The notes: generated by a model not told the origin, from the letters alone. 64,000 nucleotides of DNA from Brachypodium distachyon (GCF_000005505.3 NC_016131.3:24853001-24917000), one strand, 5' to 3'; shown: positions 43,661-55,269, counted from the first letter of the stretch. Program-made: numbers and translations.

Positions 43661-46600
43661 AAGCCTAGTTTCTTCCTCTCCCTCGTCGTCCACGTCTGCC
43701 TCTTCCAAGGGCAGTAGCTCCACCAGTACCGAAAGTTGGACAATAAGTGTCCCTGTGGCCAAAATGGTTGCATAGAAAACATTGCCGTGACGGTCATCCG
43801 GCTTCAGATTCATCCATATCATTTCGGATGCGTGCCTGGACGGGCGTCTGCCTGTGCCTGTCCGCAGTAGCCTAGGGTCAGGGATGTACCGCCTTTCACC
43901 AGGGGTTACCTTGTTGAAATTGCCCATTGCACGAAACCCTAGCATCTCACCCATCCATGTGCTAAGCACAGACTCTTTTCAGGTAATAGGGAGACACAAA
44001 AGAGATTGCGTCCATCTCTAGTTGCCCGCAAGCAGCAAGTACATGTGAACAAGGAAGGTGAAGCAACTTTGGTTTGTTGCAGGTGCACTCAGACGTTGGC
44101 CACGCTTCATTTCCAATCTTCACCTCCTGTGTCCTCAATTCATTTCCAACGCCGAACTTGTCAGTTGGCAAGCGCACCTCAAACCTTTGTTCTTGATTAC
44201 CGATGGTGACGACAGTATGCGATCTAGCTTTTTCCATCTTCTCATCCATGTACTTCATAATCTTTTCACAGTACGGTGTATTTGGGTTGTTCATTACATG
44301 CATTTCAGCTATCTGACGTCTTTCTCTGAAATACTTCACCGTGCCATGGAAAATACCCTCGACGATGGCTGTAAGTGGTAAAGCCCTATTTCTCCTCAGG
44401 ACAAAGTTGTATGTCTCTGCCAGGTTAGTAGTCATGACGCCGTACCTAGCGCCATGTGTGTCGTGCAGCAAAGACCACCGCTCCAGAGGCTCGTGCTCTA
44501 TCCACTGCTGGAAGTTTTTAATCTGCCTCCCAACCCTTCTCCTAGTGCCGGGTGGGTCAAACCCTGGCAAGTCACAAAGCCCAATAGGTTCTTCCTCAGA
44601 TGGTCCTGTTCCAACTGCTGTCTGTGCAGCCACTGCTGCTACATGTGCTGCTACCGCCGCGTTTCGTGCTGCTGTCCTCTCCCTAACATGTTTCTTCGTG
44701 AACTCATCAAGATAACCACATATCCTAGTGTACTTGCATTGTTGGTTCTGTTTGCAGAGTTTCTTGAATAGATTCATAAGTGACTTGTTCCTGAACTGCG
44801 AGAAAAAGTTGGTCCCCAAATGCCGCATGCACCAACGACTCTGCATCAGGCCCAGGGTTTGTCAGTGTCCTTATCGCACTGAGTATGCCTGCATGTCTGT
44901 CATGAAGGATGCACACATTCGGCTTATCATGCACAATTGCTCTCTTGAGCTGTCTGAAAAACCATAACCAACTTTCAGTGTTCTCACCCTCCACGAAAGC
45001 AAATGCGAGCGGAACGATTTGATTGTTGCCGTCCTGACCAATGACGGTCAAGATCTGCCCCCTGTATTTGCCAGTGAGAAAAGTGCCATCTACGCATAAC
45101 ACCGGTCGACAATGATGGAAAGCTTGGACGCATACACCGAAAGTGAAGAACAGTCGTTGCAGCACCCTCACAGTTGGATACTCTGGGTGCAGGAAGTGTT
45201 GGATGTCGACATAGGTGCCTGGATTACGGGCTTGCAGTGTATGGAGGAGGTGGACAACAGAGTCGTACGAGTCGAAAAACGAACCAAATCTTTCCTCAAG
45301 AGCACTCTGCTTAGCCCTCAAAGCCTTGCCATACGAAATGTTGTACTTAAACCTTACCCTGACCTTATGCATGATGGCCTTCACTTCCATTGCTTTGCTC
45401 TCCACTATCTCCGTGTAAAGCAACCGAGCAAGAAGCGTCGACGAGAGGTTACGATGGTCTTGAGGGATACTGGGAATGACACATGTGTGCAACACCAAGT
45501 CACTCACAACCCAATCTGTGTCATACTTAGGAACATAGCCATGCACCCTCCCGGGACAATCTATTTGTTCGCACTCCATTGTCAGATATTTTTGTGAAGA
45601 GACTGTTGTTTTGAAAACCCTTTGCGTGGACATTGCCCAAGCAACTATGGCATCCTGCAAATGTTTCTTGTCAGGAAATCTGGCACCCTTCGCAATGTTG
45701 TTTTTATGATATTGCCATGCAGAGTCATGCCCATCGTTCACGGTCATAGCTGAAGAGAAGTGTTGATTCCATGATGCAGGAATCGGCACCTCCTCTTCGT
45801 CCGACTCATGAGACTCATCGTCATAAGAACTACGACCATCTGTATCTTCATCCTCCATCTCGTTCTGCAAGTGACCATCTTCGTCTGCATCTGCCTCGCC
45901 AGTGTACTCATCCTCTCCTACTGCCCCGGAGCTCTGGCCTGATTCATAACCACCACCTCCAGCATTCGACACAGAGTTTGCATTGGACAAGTCATAACTT
46001 GATTCACCCTCGCCTTTAGCTGGATTGGTCTCATGAGCGAGAACCTGGATTAAGGCGACAGGTGTAGTTCCCCTTTTCTCGCAACTTTCTAACCATCGCA
46101 CCCACTTTGATGTCCGGTCTATCGGCCTCAAAACCCAGAAAATATTTGTACTTGACTTGGTCCACGATGCTTGCACACGGACGGTGTATGTTTCAGGATT
46201 GACCGCTAAACATCCTACCAACCATTCCCGCAGCTGACTAAATGTTGGGGAACGCGGTATGCTACGCTAGCAGCACGTGCCAACTCCCGAGTAACCACAA
46301 GGTATATTGACGAACCATACAATGTGTCATATGCAACATTCCTTTTGCCTCGCGATATGTGTGTCGAGCTCAAGGCGAGTGCGTGTCATCCTTGTGGATA
46401 GCTCGAGTCTCTTCTCGTTCCTGTGATACAGATTCCCGAACGGGTTAACACTTAACCCAAGTCGCATGGCCATGCTTTCCGAATCTGATCACTCGAGAGG
46501 GCCCAGAGATATCTCTCTGAACAGGAGGGGCAAATCCCATCTTGATCAACCATGACTCGCAGTATGCTTCTCAGCAAACCCGAAAGCTACCTTTATAACC

Positions 46601-47173
46601 ACCCAGTTACGGAGTAGCGTTTGGCAACCCCTAAGTAGGCCGATTCACATCCCAAGCTCATACGATGACCTCAGGTCTAGGACTGGCATATACATCGTAC
46701 TTGAGACTAACAAATGACAATCATCTCGTTGTGTCTCAGTGCGGGTCTGTCCGACTCAACAATCTCATTGTTGAGTCCATGCTATCAGTCGGCAACACCT
46801 TGCCCTATGACTTGTGAAACATAGTCATCATACTGATTCACATTGCTAGTCTAGATTATGTGTCCGCATAACCTCAATGACTAGGGACCATTAGAACAAC
46901 ATCATAGAATACATAGTCTCACAAACAAATCACGTATTTATTGATACATATCAGTGATGATGTTCAAGGACAATAACAATAACTCATGAATACATAGGAA
47001 ATAACATCATCACATGATTGCCTCTAGGGCATATCTCCAACACTAAACGTCCATGTTTGAGGGGCCGTTAGATCCAACTCCACATACTTAAACTGACTCA
47101 GATCAGCTCCGTGCTCGGTTGTTAAGACAGTACCGGAACCGTAGTAAAAAACAAACTTCACTACACCGGACAT
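43660..47173 (-). pseudogene. MULE transposase (mudrA-like), interrupted by a solo LTR
   Basis: The start is the complement of 47171-47173 (MSGVVKFVFYYGSGTV). The frame runs to the LTR and resumes beyond it at CAGCTGCGGGAATGG (REWLVGCLAVNPETYTVRV). Domains: an N-terminal Pro/Asp/Glu-rich region, a DNA-binding zinc domain (around TTVSSQKYLTMECEQIDCPG), the MULE catalytic domain (CVDGTFLTGKYRGQILTVIG, VEGENTESWLWFF, CILHDRHAGILSAI), a SWIM finger (CTCNKPKLLHLPCSHVLAAC) and a CCHC knuckle (CFLCNHFGHRDTYC, 43700-43760 region). Besides the LTR there are frameshifts near 44835, 43985 (an extra A in a run) and 43840. The catalytic core is otherwise well kept, so decay is recent. Confidence 0.9.
46243..47042 (-). 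mobile_element. Solo copia LTR (800 bp) inside the MULE transposase
   Basis: On the minus strand it begins TGTTGGAGATATGCCCTAGA at 47042 and ends CGCGTTCCCCAACA at 46243. CTAAA flanks it on both sides (46238-46242 and 47043-47047), a perfect 5-bp target duplication. It shares many blocks with the solo LTR at 16807-18131 (CTCTGGGCCCTCTCGAGTGA, GACCTGAGGT, AACCAAGATGGGATTT-like), so both belong to related families, though this one is shorter. Confidence 0.93.
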
Positions 47174-47194
47174 CTCTGATGCCTAAAAAAATGT

Positions 47195-47760
47195 TTAGAC
47201 GCGTCAATTAGTAAGCAGTACGGCATATAAAAAATATTAATATGCGTCAAATACTAAGCAGTATGGCATATTAAAAATATTAATACGCGTCAAATACTAA
47301 CCAGTACGGCATATTCAAAATATTAATACGTGTCAAATACTAACCAGTACGGCATATTAAAAATATTAATACGCGTCAAATACTAACCAGTACAGCATAT
47401 TAAAAATGTTTAGACGCGTCAAATACTAACCAGTACGGCATATTAAAAATATTAATACGCGTCAAATACTAACCAGTACGGCATATAAAAAATATTAATA
47501 CGCGTCAAATACTAACCAGTACGGCATATAAAAATATTATGACGCGTCAAATACTTAGTAGTACGGCATATTAAAAATGTTTAGACGCGTCAAATACTAA
47601 GCAGTACGGCATATTAAAAATATTAGTACGCGTCAAATAATCACAAGTACGGCATATTAAAAATATTAATACGCGTCAAATACTAAGCAGTACGGCATAT
47701 TAAAACTATTAATACGCGTCGAATACTAAGCAGTACGGCATAAAAAAAAATCTATTCTAT
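47195..47760. repeat. 43-bp minisatellite with ACGCGTCAAATACTA, about 13 copies
   Basis: The unit contains ACGCGTCAAATACTAACCAG and then TACGGCATATTAAAAATATT. Degenerate units continue to about 47830. It lies directly upstream of the MULE transposase start codon (47173, minus strand), so it is in the promoter or leader. Confidence 0.9.
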
Positions 47761-48344
47761 CAAAACATATTACTCCCGGCCATAATATTTAGATGCATCA
47801 AATACTAAGCAGTACGACATTAACAGTTGTCCAAAATAATGAGCACTACCAAACGCTAAAACATACTTCTATATACACGTACACACATATCCTCATAAAC
47901 ATATACATTATAGGATAAATACGTGAGAGATTAGGATCTACCCTTGAAGCGTGCGAACCCCAACCTCGAGCAGCCTCACGATCACCGGATGAGCACCACC
48001 ACCACCTCCAAACTCCTCCAAACCACCACCATTGCCCAAACTTAGGAACACGAAATTAGCTCAAAATGTTCAACGAAAAGAGTAGATCAAGGTGTCATTG
48101 GGTGCTAAATAGCAAGGGGATGCAGTTTTGTGGGTTAAACGGGAACAAATCTCACTAATTTTGACTAGAAATTGGGGGCATTTTTGAGGAGGAAGAAGAG
48201 AACAACAACAACAGAAGGGAAGGGCAGGGAAGGGCGACCTGGGCGTTGGGCTGCTCGGGCTCGGCCTGGGAAGGAAGAAGGGAAGGAATAAAGGGAAAAA
48301 GAGAAAAGGCGTGCGGGCCCGCGCGCGGTCGACTCCAGTCGGCC

Positions 48345-48568
48345 CAGGCGAAGCCGACAGCCCAGTTGGCCTGGCCCAAGCCGACTGGGCGCCAGTCGGG
48401 CAGCCCGGGCGCAAGCGGCCTGCAGTCGGCCTGGCCGAGGCCGACTGGGCCTAATCGGCTTGGGCTAGGCCGACTGGGCCCAATCGGCCGTATTATTTTT
48501 AATTTTTTTTAAAAATGCGTATTATTTTTGAAAATGCTTAAAAAATCGTATTATTTAAAAAATTTAGC
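48345..48568 (-). repeat. Right terminal inverted repeat of the MULE
   Basis: Partner of 40475-40695, ending with GTATTATTTAAAAAATTTAGC. Confidence 0.88.
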
Positions 48569-48577
48569 TTAGTTCTA

Positions 48578-49103
48578 TAGTTAATTAGGGTTGAATCTTG
48601 TTGTTTTTTAATTAGGGTTGAATCTTGCTATTTATGTTTAGTTAGGGTTTAAATATTGTTGTTATGTTTAGTTCTATAGTTAATTAGGGTTGAATCTTGC
48701 TTTTTTTTAATTAGGATTGAATCTTGCTGTTTATGATTAGTTAAGGTTTAAATATTGTTGTTTATGTTTAGTTTTAGCTATTTAGGGTTTATATTGCTGT
48801 TTATGGTTAAGTATTGATGTTATTACTATTTATGGTTAAATAATACATGCATGTGATCTCGACCATCATGTCGGTTGATATGAGGAATGTGGGCCCGGCC
48901 ATCGTGCCGGGTCAGTGAGAAGGGTCCGGCCATCGTGCCGAGGGGGTATATGTGGGTGGGAGTTTTTTTTATGCGGGTATAAAATTCGGGTAGACTCATT
49001 TGTAGTTTTACAGCAATGGTCATTCCGAAATTTTCTTGTTTTACAGCATTGGTCATGCCGAATTTTTCCCTTTTTTTAAATTACTTTTATAAGTGTTGCA
49101 TAG
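48578..49103 (+). other. Right part of the CACTA second-gene intron
   Basis: It contains repeats of TTAATTAGGGTTGAATCTTG and AGGGTTTAAATATTGTTG, the same as left of the MULE (40310-40465). Then comes a block with CCGGCCATCGTGCCG, TATGTGGGTGGGAG and CAGCAATGGTCATTCCGAAA that resembles the intron ahead of the Tnp2 exon (21780-21950). It ends with the acceptor TTGCATAG (49103). Confidence 0.65.
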
Positions 49104-51179
49104 GAACCTCAGGCTCGCGTTGAAGAGGTGCCTGAGCAGCCACCGGTTGTGGAGGGAGAAGTCAAAGAAGAAGCGGGGGCATCTTCCTCGGGCTCGGAAA
49201 TTGCCATGAGCGATGGCTTCAAGCATGGCGAAGAAGGAGCCGAGGAGCAGCTGTTCCTTGAAGGAGCCGAGGAGCAGCTTCTCCTTGAAGGAGCAGCTAA
49301 CAAGGAAGAAGCCCAGGGTGCGACGTCACAGGCTACATCGTCGACTACTCAGTCGAAGTCCAAGCGGGGGGCGAATAAGGTGCCGTCGGAGTCGTGGGTC
49401 ATCACCAAGCTCAATAAAGAAAGCTACCCGGAGAAACCGGTGGAGGCTGCAGAAAGATTCTTCAACACATGCAACGCCATCGTACGGTACGCGCTCGGAT
49501 CTATCAAAGATGGAGTGACTTCCCGGAAGCTGTGAAGCAGGACTGTTACGAGACGACATGAAAGTGGTTCGTGCGTGCCAATGATGAGATCAGGAGACGG
49601 TTGGAGTGGCAGATGCACCAAGGCATGAGGAAGGGCCAGAGCACGTGGAAATATAACTGCAGGAAGCTCATCAGCAAAGACTGGAAGACAGTGGTTAACA
49701 AGCACCGGAAGGGGATCTCGGAAGAGGACTGGGAGAGGTTCAAGGTGTGGGTTAGGTCCCCTGAATTCAAGGCCAGCCAAAAATGGTACAAGGAGCTTCA
49801 TGAGAAAAGGCCCTTTGACCACCGCCTCGGCAGTCGTGGACGCCCCGGAAAGGAGAAGGTGTGGGCGAAGGAGGAAGCCGCATTGGACCAAGCCGGTATA
49901 CAGCCGAGGGTCCCAACTTTGCTTCACGGTGAGCACTTCAGCAAATGGCTGCGGTCGTCCATGACCGCAAATCAGTGGGCGGGCCTGGAGCCTATTTCAG
50001 AGAAGCAAGAGGCTGCACTCGTAAGGCCTCGTCCCGACAGCTTCTTTTATCGGTTGGGCTTCTTATACTCACATATAGATTAACACTGAGCATGTTGTTT
50101 TTTGTATACAGGATGCAATGGCAGAGTGGGAGTCGGATGGCTCCCACTCGTCTATCAACCAACAGTGGAATGATGCCATCAGCTACGCTCTACAACGAAA
50201 TGAGCACGGGGGCCATATGCGAGGTGTCGGCTCCGGGCCCTTTCGCAGGTAGATGGCGAAAGAGCAAGGTTCCCGCAAACTCAGAAGGGCGTCCAGCAAA
50301 GAACATAGCTCAGAGAAATTAGATGAGAAAGATCCGGGTGTTGGCGAGGGAGGAGCTCAGGAAGCTCATGCGGCTTGCAAGGGACCAGCGTGACGTCGAC
50401 AACTTCATTGATCATGGTGTTTTCCCGCTGGCGCCCATCCAACCAACCCCAACCACACCGGATCCGTCCCCGCTACCCAATAAGAGCACCTCATGCTCCG
50501 GCACCGAGTGCCAGCTTGACATGCTTGGGCCACCCGACGAGAACCTCACGGTAAGCGTCTTTGCGCGCTACGAAAAATAATGAAATACCACTATCATGCT
50601 CCAATCTATTAATGATGTTGCCATGTTTGTCATGCACAGAAGGGTATCAAATGCCGGCTACACATGCCGACAGTGGGAAATCCTCTGGGCGCGCACGGGT
50701 TGCTGATGCCGCGTACGGCCGTGGTGCACCATGTGACCCTGCGAGACGTCATGGTCAGGGTGCAGGTGGACTCCGTGCTCAAGGGCTTCGAGGAAGAACC
50801 GGTCCCTTATCCTCCGCACGAAGAGGCGACGACCCTAAGGGATTGCGTCAACTCCTACGTCATCTGGCCTAGGAGGTTGGTGGTCCTCGCTACGGAGCCT
50901 TCTCCGTCTCCGTCTCCGTCGCCCCGCCTTGGTCCGTCTCCACCTGCCCGGCGCCTGACGTCTCCGTCACCGCTTGGCGCCTCACCCGGTCCTTTGGACT
51001 ACGAGCCCGCGGAACGAGACTTCTCACCTGCGGCGAAGTGCAGCGACGACAATGCAGGTCAAAATCCTCCGTCGCCGCCCAAACCCGAAGCCCCGAAACC
51101 ATCCGTACCAAGACCCGTCCCTCGGAGAGCCGCGGCACAATCGGCCCCGTTGGAGCCCCGTTGAAGTGCCCCATCTGGG

Positions 51180-52497
51180 ATGCAGGTCCCCCATAAACTG
51201 GACAGTTCCGATTTCCTGAGACGCAGGAAAAACAAGAGGGGGACAGGCGGCAAGGCAAGCAAGGGCTCCTCCAAGGAGGGGAAAGAGTCATCTTCTATGA
51301 GAAGACAACCAAAGACCGTGCCGCAGGTAGAAAGGATTTGGGAAGAGCAACCAGACATTCTGAAGATGCCCACCTACCCCCGTGTTGGAGATAGATTGCC
51401 TGATGGATCTTATTTCGTGGACAGACAATTCTCCCAATTTTTGTTGTTCCACCCCGGACAACCGATGGTGTCCCCGGATGACCTGTATCTCCTGCCACGG
51501 GAGATGCAAGAGCTCCATGAAAAATACACGAATGTGGCATCATCAGGCGCAGACCTAACAAATCTGAAAATTAGGATCCGAGTGCCAAAGCATTATGACT
51601 TCTTCGACTCCAATACGGGGGAAATCCAGAGGGAAAACGACGTTACCTTCGGCATTGACTTCCTCGACTTGTTTCACCTCTTCAATCGCAAGTGCTTCGA
51701 CAACGCCATATTAAGATTGTGGTGTGTACACTACATGAGGGAGGCCTATAGGGTGAAGCAATATGGGATGGCCGTCACCGACCCCCTTCCCTTCAACGCC
51801 ACTTTGCTTGGTCCAGACCCATTGTTGGCCGAAAATAGAAGGTTGGCGATTGAATACCTCACTCAATTCATGTTGAAGCACCAAGACTGCCGTTTTGTAT
51901 TGATATCATACCATCTACAGTAAGTTGTTTTCAATTCGCGTGAATACATACATCTTTTTCCGTCGGAAAACTTGCTTGTTATATTATTTGGTTAATACAA
52001 TGTGCGTTCTATTGTGAAACAGCGGCCATTGTGTGACAATCGCCATCTGCCTCGATCTTGGAGGGGTCACATATTTTGATCCACTACGACGCAAGAAGAA
52101 TGAACCACAATGCGACTTTGAGCCGATCAAATATGTCATCGACGCAGCCTATCGCGACACGGTGAAATGGTACGCGATGCCTAGCTTCAGCCGCAATCGT
52201 AATGCTCCCCTCAGGAACACTTTCAGGTTCCCCTGCGAGCAACAGCCTGAAGGATCCGTCTACTGTGGTTACTACTGCACGCACACTATTCAGCAGTTCA
52301 TCAACGACTTCCAGCCGAAGGGGAAGAGGACCTTCAAAGAAGTGAGGAATTGGTTTCTGGCCAGCGCTGAGTTAGGGCACAACTAAGAAATTCTCGTGTA
52401 CAAGATCCAGAAGGACATCGGCGAAATCCTCAACAAGGAGGTCCTCAAAGCGAGCGAGGATTACTACGGCGGCGGGATTGTCGCCAAAAGTGGTTAA
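51180..52497 (+). pseudogene. Ulp1-like (C48) cysteine-protease domain of the second CACTA gene
   Basis: Two exons (51180-51920 and 52022-52386) join across a GT-AG intron. The catalytic set of C48 proteases is visible: His in GHCVTIAICL, Asp in VTYFDPL, and Cys in GSVYCGYYC preceded by the usual Gln (QQPEGSVYC). Upstream helices (RIRVPKHYDFFDSNTGEI, DFLDLFHLFNRKCFDNAILR) fit grass transposon Ulp proteins. A TAA at 52384 interrupts a tail that stays open to 52497 (KDIGEILNKEVLKASEDYYG). C48 enzymes cleave SUMO or related modifiers in the nucleus; what transposon copies cut is not known. Confidence 0.82.
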
Positions 52498-52739
52498 ATT
52501 GTGTGGAACAGTTCTATTTGTGGCTCATTCTTTCAAACACTTTGTATACATGCATGTGACTTGAATGTTTAATTCGTGTGGAACTTTGTAATATATTTGC
52601 TGCTATTCTGTTTCTTTGTTGCTGTATACTGTGCTGTTGTATTCCTGCTATTGTCTGTGATATGTTGTATTCCTGCTATTTCTGTGCTTCAAGAATATTT
52701 ATTTTTATAAATAATTCATTTATTTATTTTCGGGAAAAA

Positions 52740-53148
52740 ATAGTACCAATGACGGTTATAAACCACCGCCACTGAACATATAGCAGTGGCGGTTATAAAC
52801 CACCGCCACTGAACATATAGCAGTGGCGGTTATACACCACCGCCACTGGAAATGGTTCCAGTGGCGGTGGCCACAGACCACCATTGGAAATGTCCAATGG
52901 CGGGCTTTGCCCGCCACTGATGTACTCCACGCACTTTTCAGGTGGTGCCGGAGGGATTTACAGTGGCGTTTTGTAGGTCTTCGGTGGCGGATATTTTACC
53001 CGTCATTGATGATCTCAGTGCAGCAGTGGCGGGTATTTTACCCGCCACCGGTGCTAAAACCTCCAGTGACGCAAAGTTGGTGACGGGCGTGATCACCACC
53101 ACCAATCCTATTTTTTGACCGCCACTGGAGGGATTTTCTGATGCACTG
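52740..53148. repeat. Right subterminal repeat region of the CACTA element
   Basis: There are repeated CAGTGGCGGTTATAAACCAC and GCCGCCACTG-type motifs, including a near-perfect 46-bp tandem block at 52755-52850, ending in the degraded terminus. Confidence 0.8.
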
Positions 53149-54249
53149 CATGATCACTCGTACAGCTAAATAAATGAGCTGATTCTAAAAAAAACAACTA
53201 AATAAATGAGTTTAGGAGCGCTGGCTGCACTTGTCGGAGGCCCATGGCATAGATAGCAGCTAGCTAGCATGACCAACAGAATAATCTTAATTTCCACCCT
53301 GATGCCAAGTAGTAATTAATTGTGTTTAAGATGTAAGAGGGGATGGGATGATCGATGTGGATATGTGATAGTGTATCATATGAGAGAGAGAGGTGACGTG
53401 ACATCTAGATCGGAGTCCAGATATGATTAATATACACGCCCTGCGTGACGTTAATTGTCTATCTGGACGACGAACCATTATTCATTTGAAAACAATTGAG
53501 CTGAGGACTCTAGACATGTACCACGAATGTGTACAATGAGTTAACGACAGCAGCATCCCCACGTATCTATGTGGCCAAGGATTCTTTATAGTAGCTTTTC
53601 AAACATGGATAAAACATATGTAAGGTGGTCTATATATTCATTTATTGATTACTTACTCGTTTTCGTATATATTAGGTTTCGTTAAGACAAAACTTTGACA
53701 AAAAAATGTCCGCTAACTGCTCACTCTTTTTGTAGAGGCACGACGGAGTGCATGCGACTAACTATGTACATCGTCCCTCAGCTAATTTTAATTATACTTT
53801 CTTGATCGTTTCATATCATAATATACCTAATATAGATTCGTGCACTTCAACCTGCAAGACATCTCTCTCATTTCTAGTGTCTGGCCATTCATATTGATTT
53901 AAGAATAAATTACTGTGAGAAATTATTGATCCGATGCGGGAGCCAAATAAACAATGAGCTGTATTACAGAATAGAAAAACTGAGGTTTATATAACAAAAC
54001 AGATGGAGTACAGATCTGGGACAATATATGCCCCTCTCGGGTATTAAATTTATAATGCTAATTGCTGCTTGAATTCCCGCAAATTATAGTATTAGATGCA
54101 CCTCTATCGAGTACTAGCTTAATTAGCGCTGCCCCCCAGTGATCGAGATGCGCGATGATGCCACTTGTCTGCTCGGTCGGATTTCAAAATTCGGTAGGCA
54201 AGCCCGGTACCTAGATGAGTGATGAGACAAGCTTATGTTAAAGATACTA
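53149..54249. other. Intergenic, nothing recognised
   Basis: AT-rich sequence with no coding signal, repeat or terminus that I could identify. Confidence 0.4.
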
Positions 54250-54373
54250 CTCCCTCCGTCCAACAAAAAATGTCTCAACTTTGACTAAATTTGAATGTAT
54301 TTATACAGTAAGTCATGCTTAGATATATTCAAATTTTGACAAACTTGAGACATCTTTTGTTGGACGGAGGAAG
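54250..54373. mobile_element. Stowaway MITE, 124 bp
   Basis: CTCCCTCCGTCCAACAAAAA at the left pairs with TTTTGTTGGACGGAGGAAG at the right over about 28 bases. TA flanks both sides (54248-54249, 54374-54375). The inner part can fold back as well. Confidence 0.92.
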
Positions 54374-54830
54374 TATATATATGTAACAAGAAAACATACT
54401 CCAAAATAATTATGAGTATCAACCATCAAATTAATATGCACGCAAATAATTATGACAGACCAAAATAATTAATTTGGAGTACTATACGCAAAACATTTTT
54501 TATTATATATATATTATTTCCTGGCCGGGCCAGCTAAATAAGTTGGCCAGATCTGTTGACAGCTTGGGTGGTGTCTGTTGACAGTTTGATACTGATACAT
54601 GAAATCATCGAAAGGCCTGCAATTTGTCGCTCTCCATATTGTTTTTGTCCCCCAATTAAAACAAGTGTGTTGTGCTTTTTTGAAGGAAAAGGTATAGTTG
54701 GGCAGAAAAACAACTTAGCTAGGTTATTATATCTTCTATATCTAAGTAGAAGCAACCCACTACTAGATTTTTCTAAACATGCAAGCATACTACATCATCA
54801 TATAATTAATTTGTTCATACTTATTTAGTG

Positions 54831-55269
54831 GAAAATTCATATTTTGCACATGCTTGCATGTTACTTCCATCAAGCTGTTCTCACTAAGTGAAAAATGTAC
54901 GGTTTTATTATATTTTTCAATTTTGAATACTCTTTGTGTTAACTAAAAAATTTCACAACAACATGCGGGACATCATCTAGTTGTTAGAACTATTGCATCC
55001 TTGATTCTTATATGCATAGATAGAATGGAGTACAGTTGTTAAAAAAATTGGAAAACTCATATTTTGCACATGCTTGCATGTTACTTCCATCAAGCTATTC
55101 CTACTAAGTGAAAAATGTACAGTTTTATTATATTTTTCATATTTGAATACCTTTTGTGTTAACTAAAAAATTTCGCAACAACGTGCGGGGCATCATCTAG
55201 TTGTTAGAACTATCGCATCCTTGATTCTTATATGCCTATAGAGAATGGAGTGCAGTTGTTAAAAAAAAT
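54831..55269. repeat. 220-bp direct tandem duplication
   Basis: Two successive copies begin GAAAATTCATATTTTGCACA (54831) and GAAAACTCATATTTTGCACA (55051) and run to CAGTTGTTAAAAAAA. A dozen or so substitutions separate them. Confidence 0.9.

Larger units (their letters stand above)
40475..48568 (-). mobile_element. MULE (Mutator-like) element, 8094 bp, in the CACTA intron
   Basis: Ends GCTAATTTTT (left) and AAATTTAGC (right) begin long inverted repeats of about 220 bp (40475-40695 and 48345-48568), rich in TCGGCC and AAATAATACG motifs. The 9-bp sequence TTAGTTCTA lies directly outside both ends (40466-40474, 48569-48577), the exact Mutator target size. Its genes read on the minus strand: a mudrA-type transposase, a plant-mobile-domain fragment and a third coiled-coil ORF. 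Flanking sequence on both sides is the same AGGGTTTAAATATTGTTG-type intron repeat, which shows the element entered that intron. Confidence 0.92.
40248..52497 (+). pseudogene. Second CACTA gene: Transposase_24-like, DUF8039-like and Ulp1-like
   Basis: A probable first exon (ATG 40248, donor after 40295) joins the exon at 49104 across an 8.8-kb intron that holds the MULE. Exon 2 encodes a Glu-rich segment, then ESWVITKLNKESYPEKPVE, then after a frameshift near 49510 and a TGA at 49559 the Transposase_24-like part (KWFVRANDEIRRRLEWQ, KASQKWYKELHEKRPFDHRL). Later exons give DAMAEWESDGSHSS, EELRKLMRLARDQRDVDNFI and, after 50640, a DUF8039-like region (NPLGAHGLLMPRTAVVHHV, LRDCVNSYVIWPRRLVVL) and a Pro/Ser-rich linker. 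The Ulp1-like domain is described separately. Further stops occur at 50320 and 51162. In CACTA elements this gene corresponds to the TnpA position. Confidence 0.78.
20677..53148 (+). mobile_element. CACTA (En/Spm) transposon with two genes and nested insertions
   Basis: The left end is CACTACTACAGAAAACCCT, the canonical CACTA terminus. Subterminal repeats of the CCACCAGTGGCGG type follow on both strands and return before 53148. The right end (AGGGATTTTCTGATGCACTG) is a degraded inverted match, and the 3-bp target duplication is not recognisable, so the right limit is less certain. Between the ends lie a Tnp2 transposase gene and a second gene with a Ulp1-like protease domain, both on the + strand. 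The span is inflated by a gypsy element (about 11.9 kb) and a MULE (8.1 kb); without them the element is about 12.5 kb. Both genes carry stops, so it is non-autonomous today. Confidence 0.85.

Noticed and set aside
47195..47830. Regular 43-bp repeats considered as a CRISPR array
   Set aside because: The units are head-to-tail without unique spacers and lie in a plant transposon; it is a minisatellite.
40310..48830. TTAGGGTTT-rich repeats considered as interstitial telomere sequence
   Set aside because: The period is about 30-40 bases with long AT-rich spacers and not (TTTAGGG)n; they are intron repeats of the CACTA gene split by the MULE.
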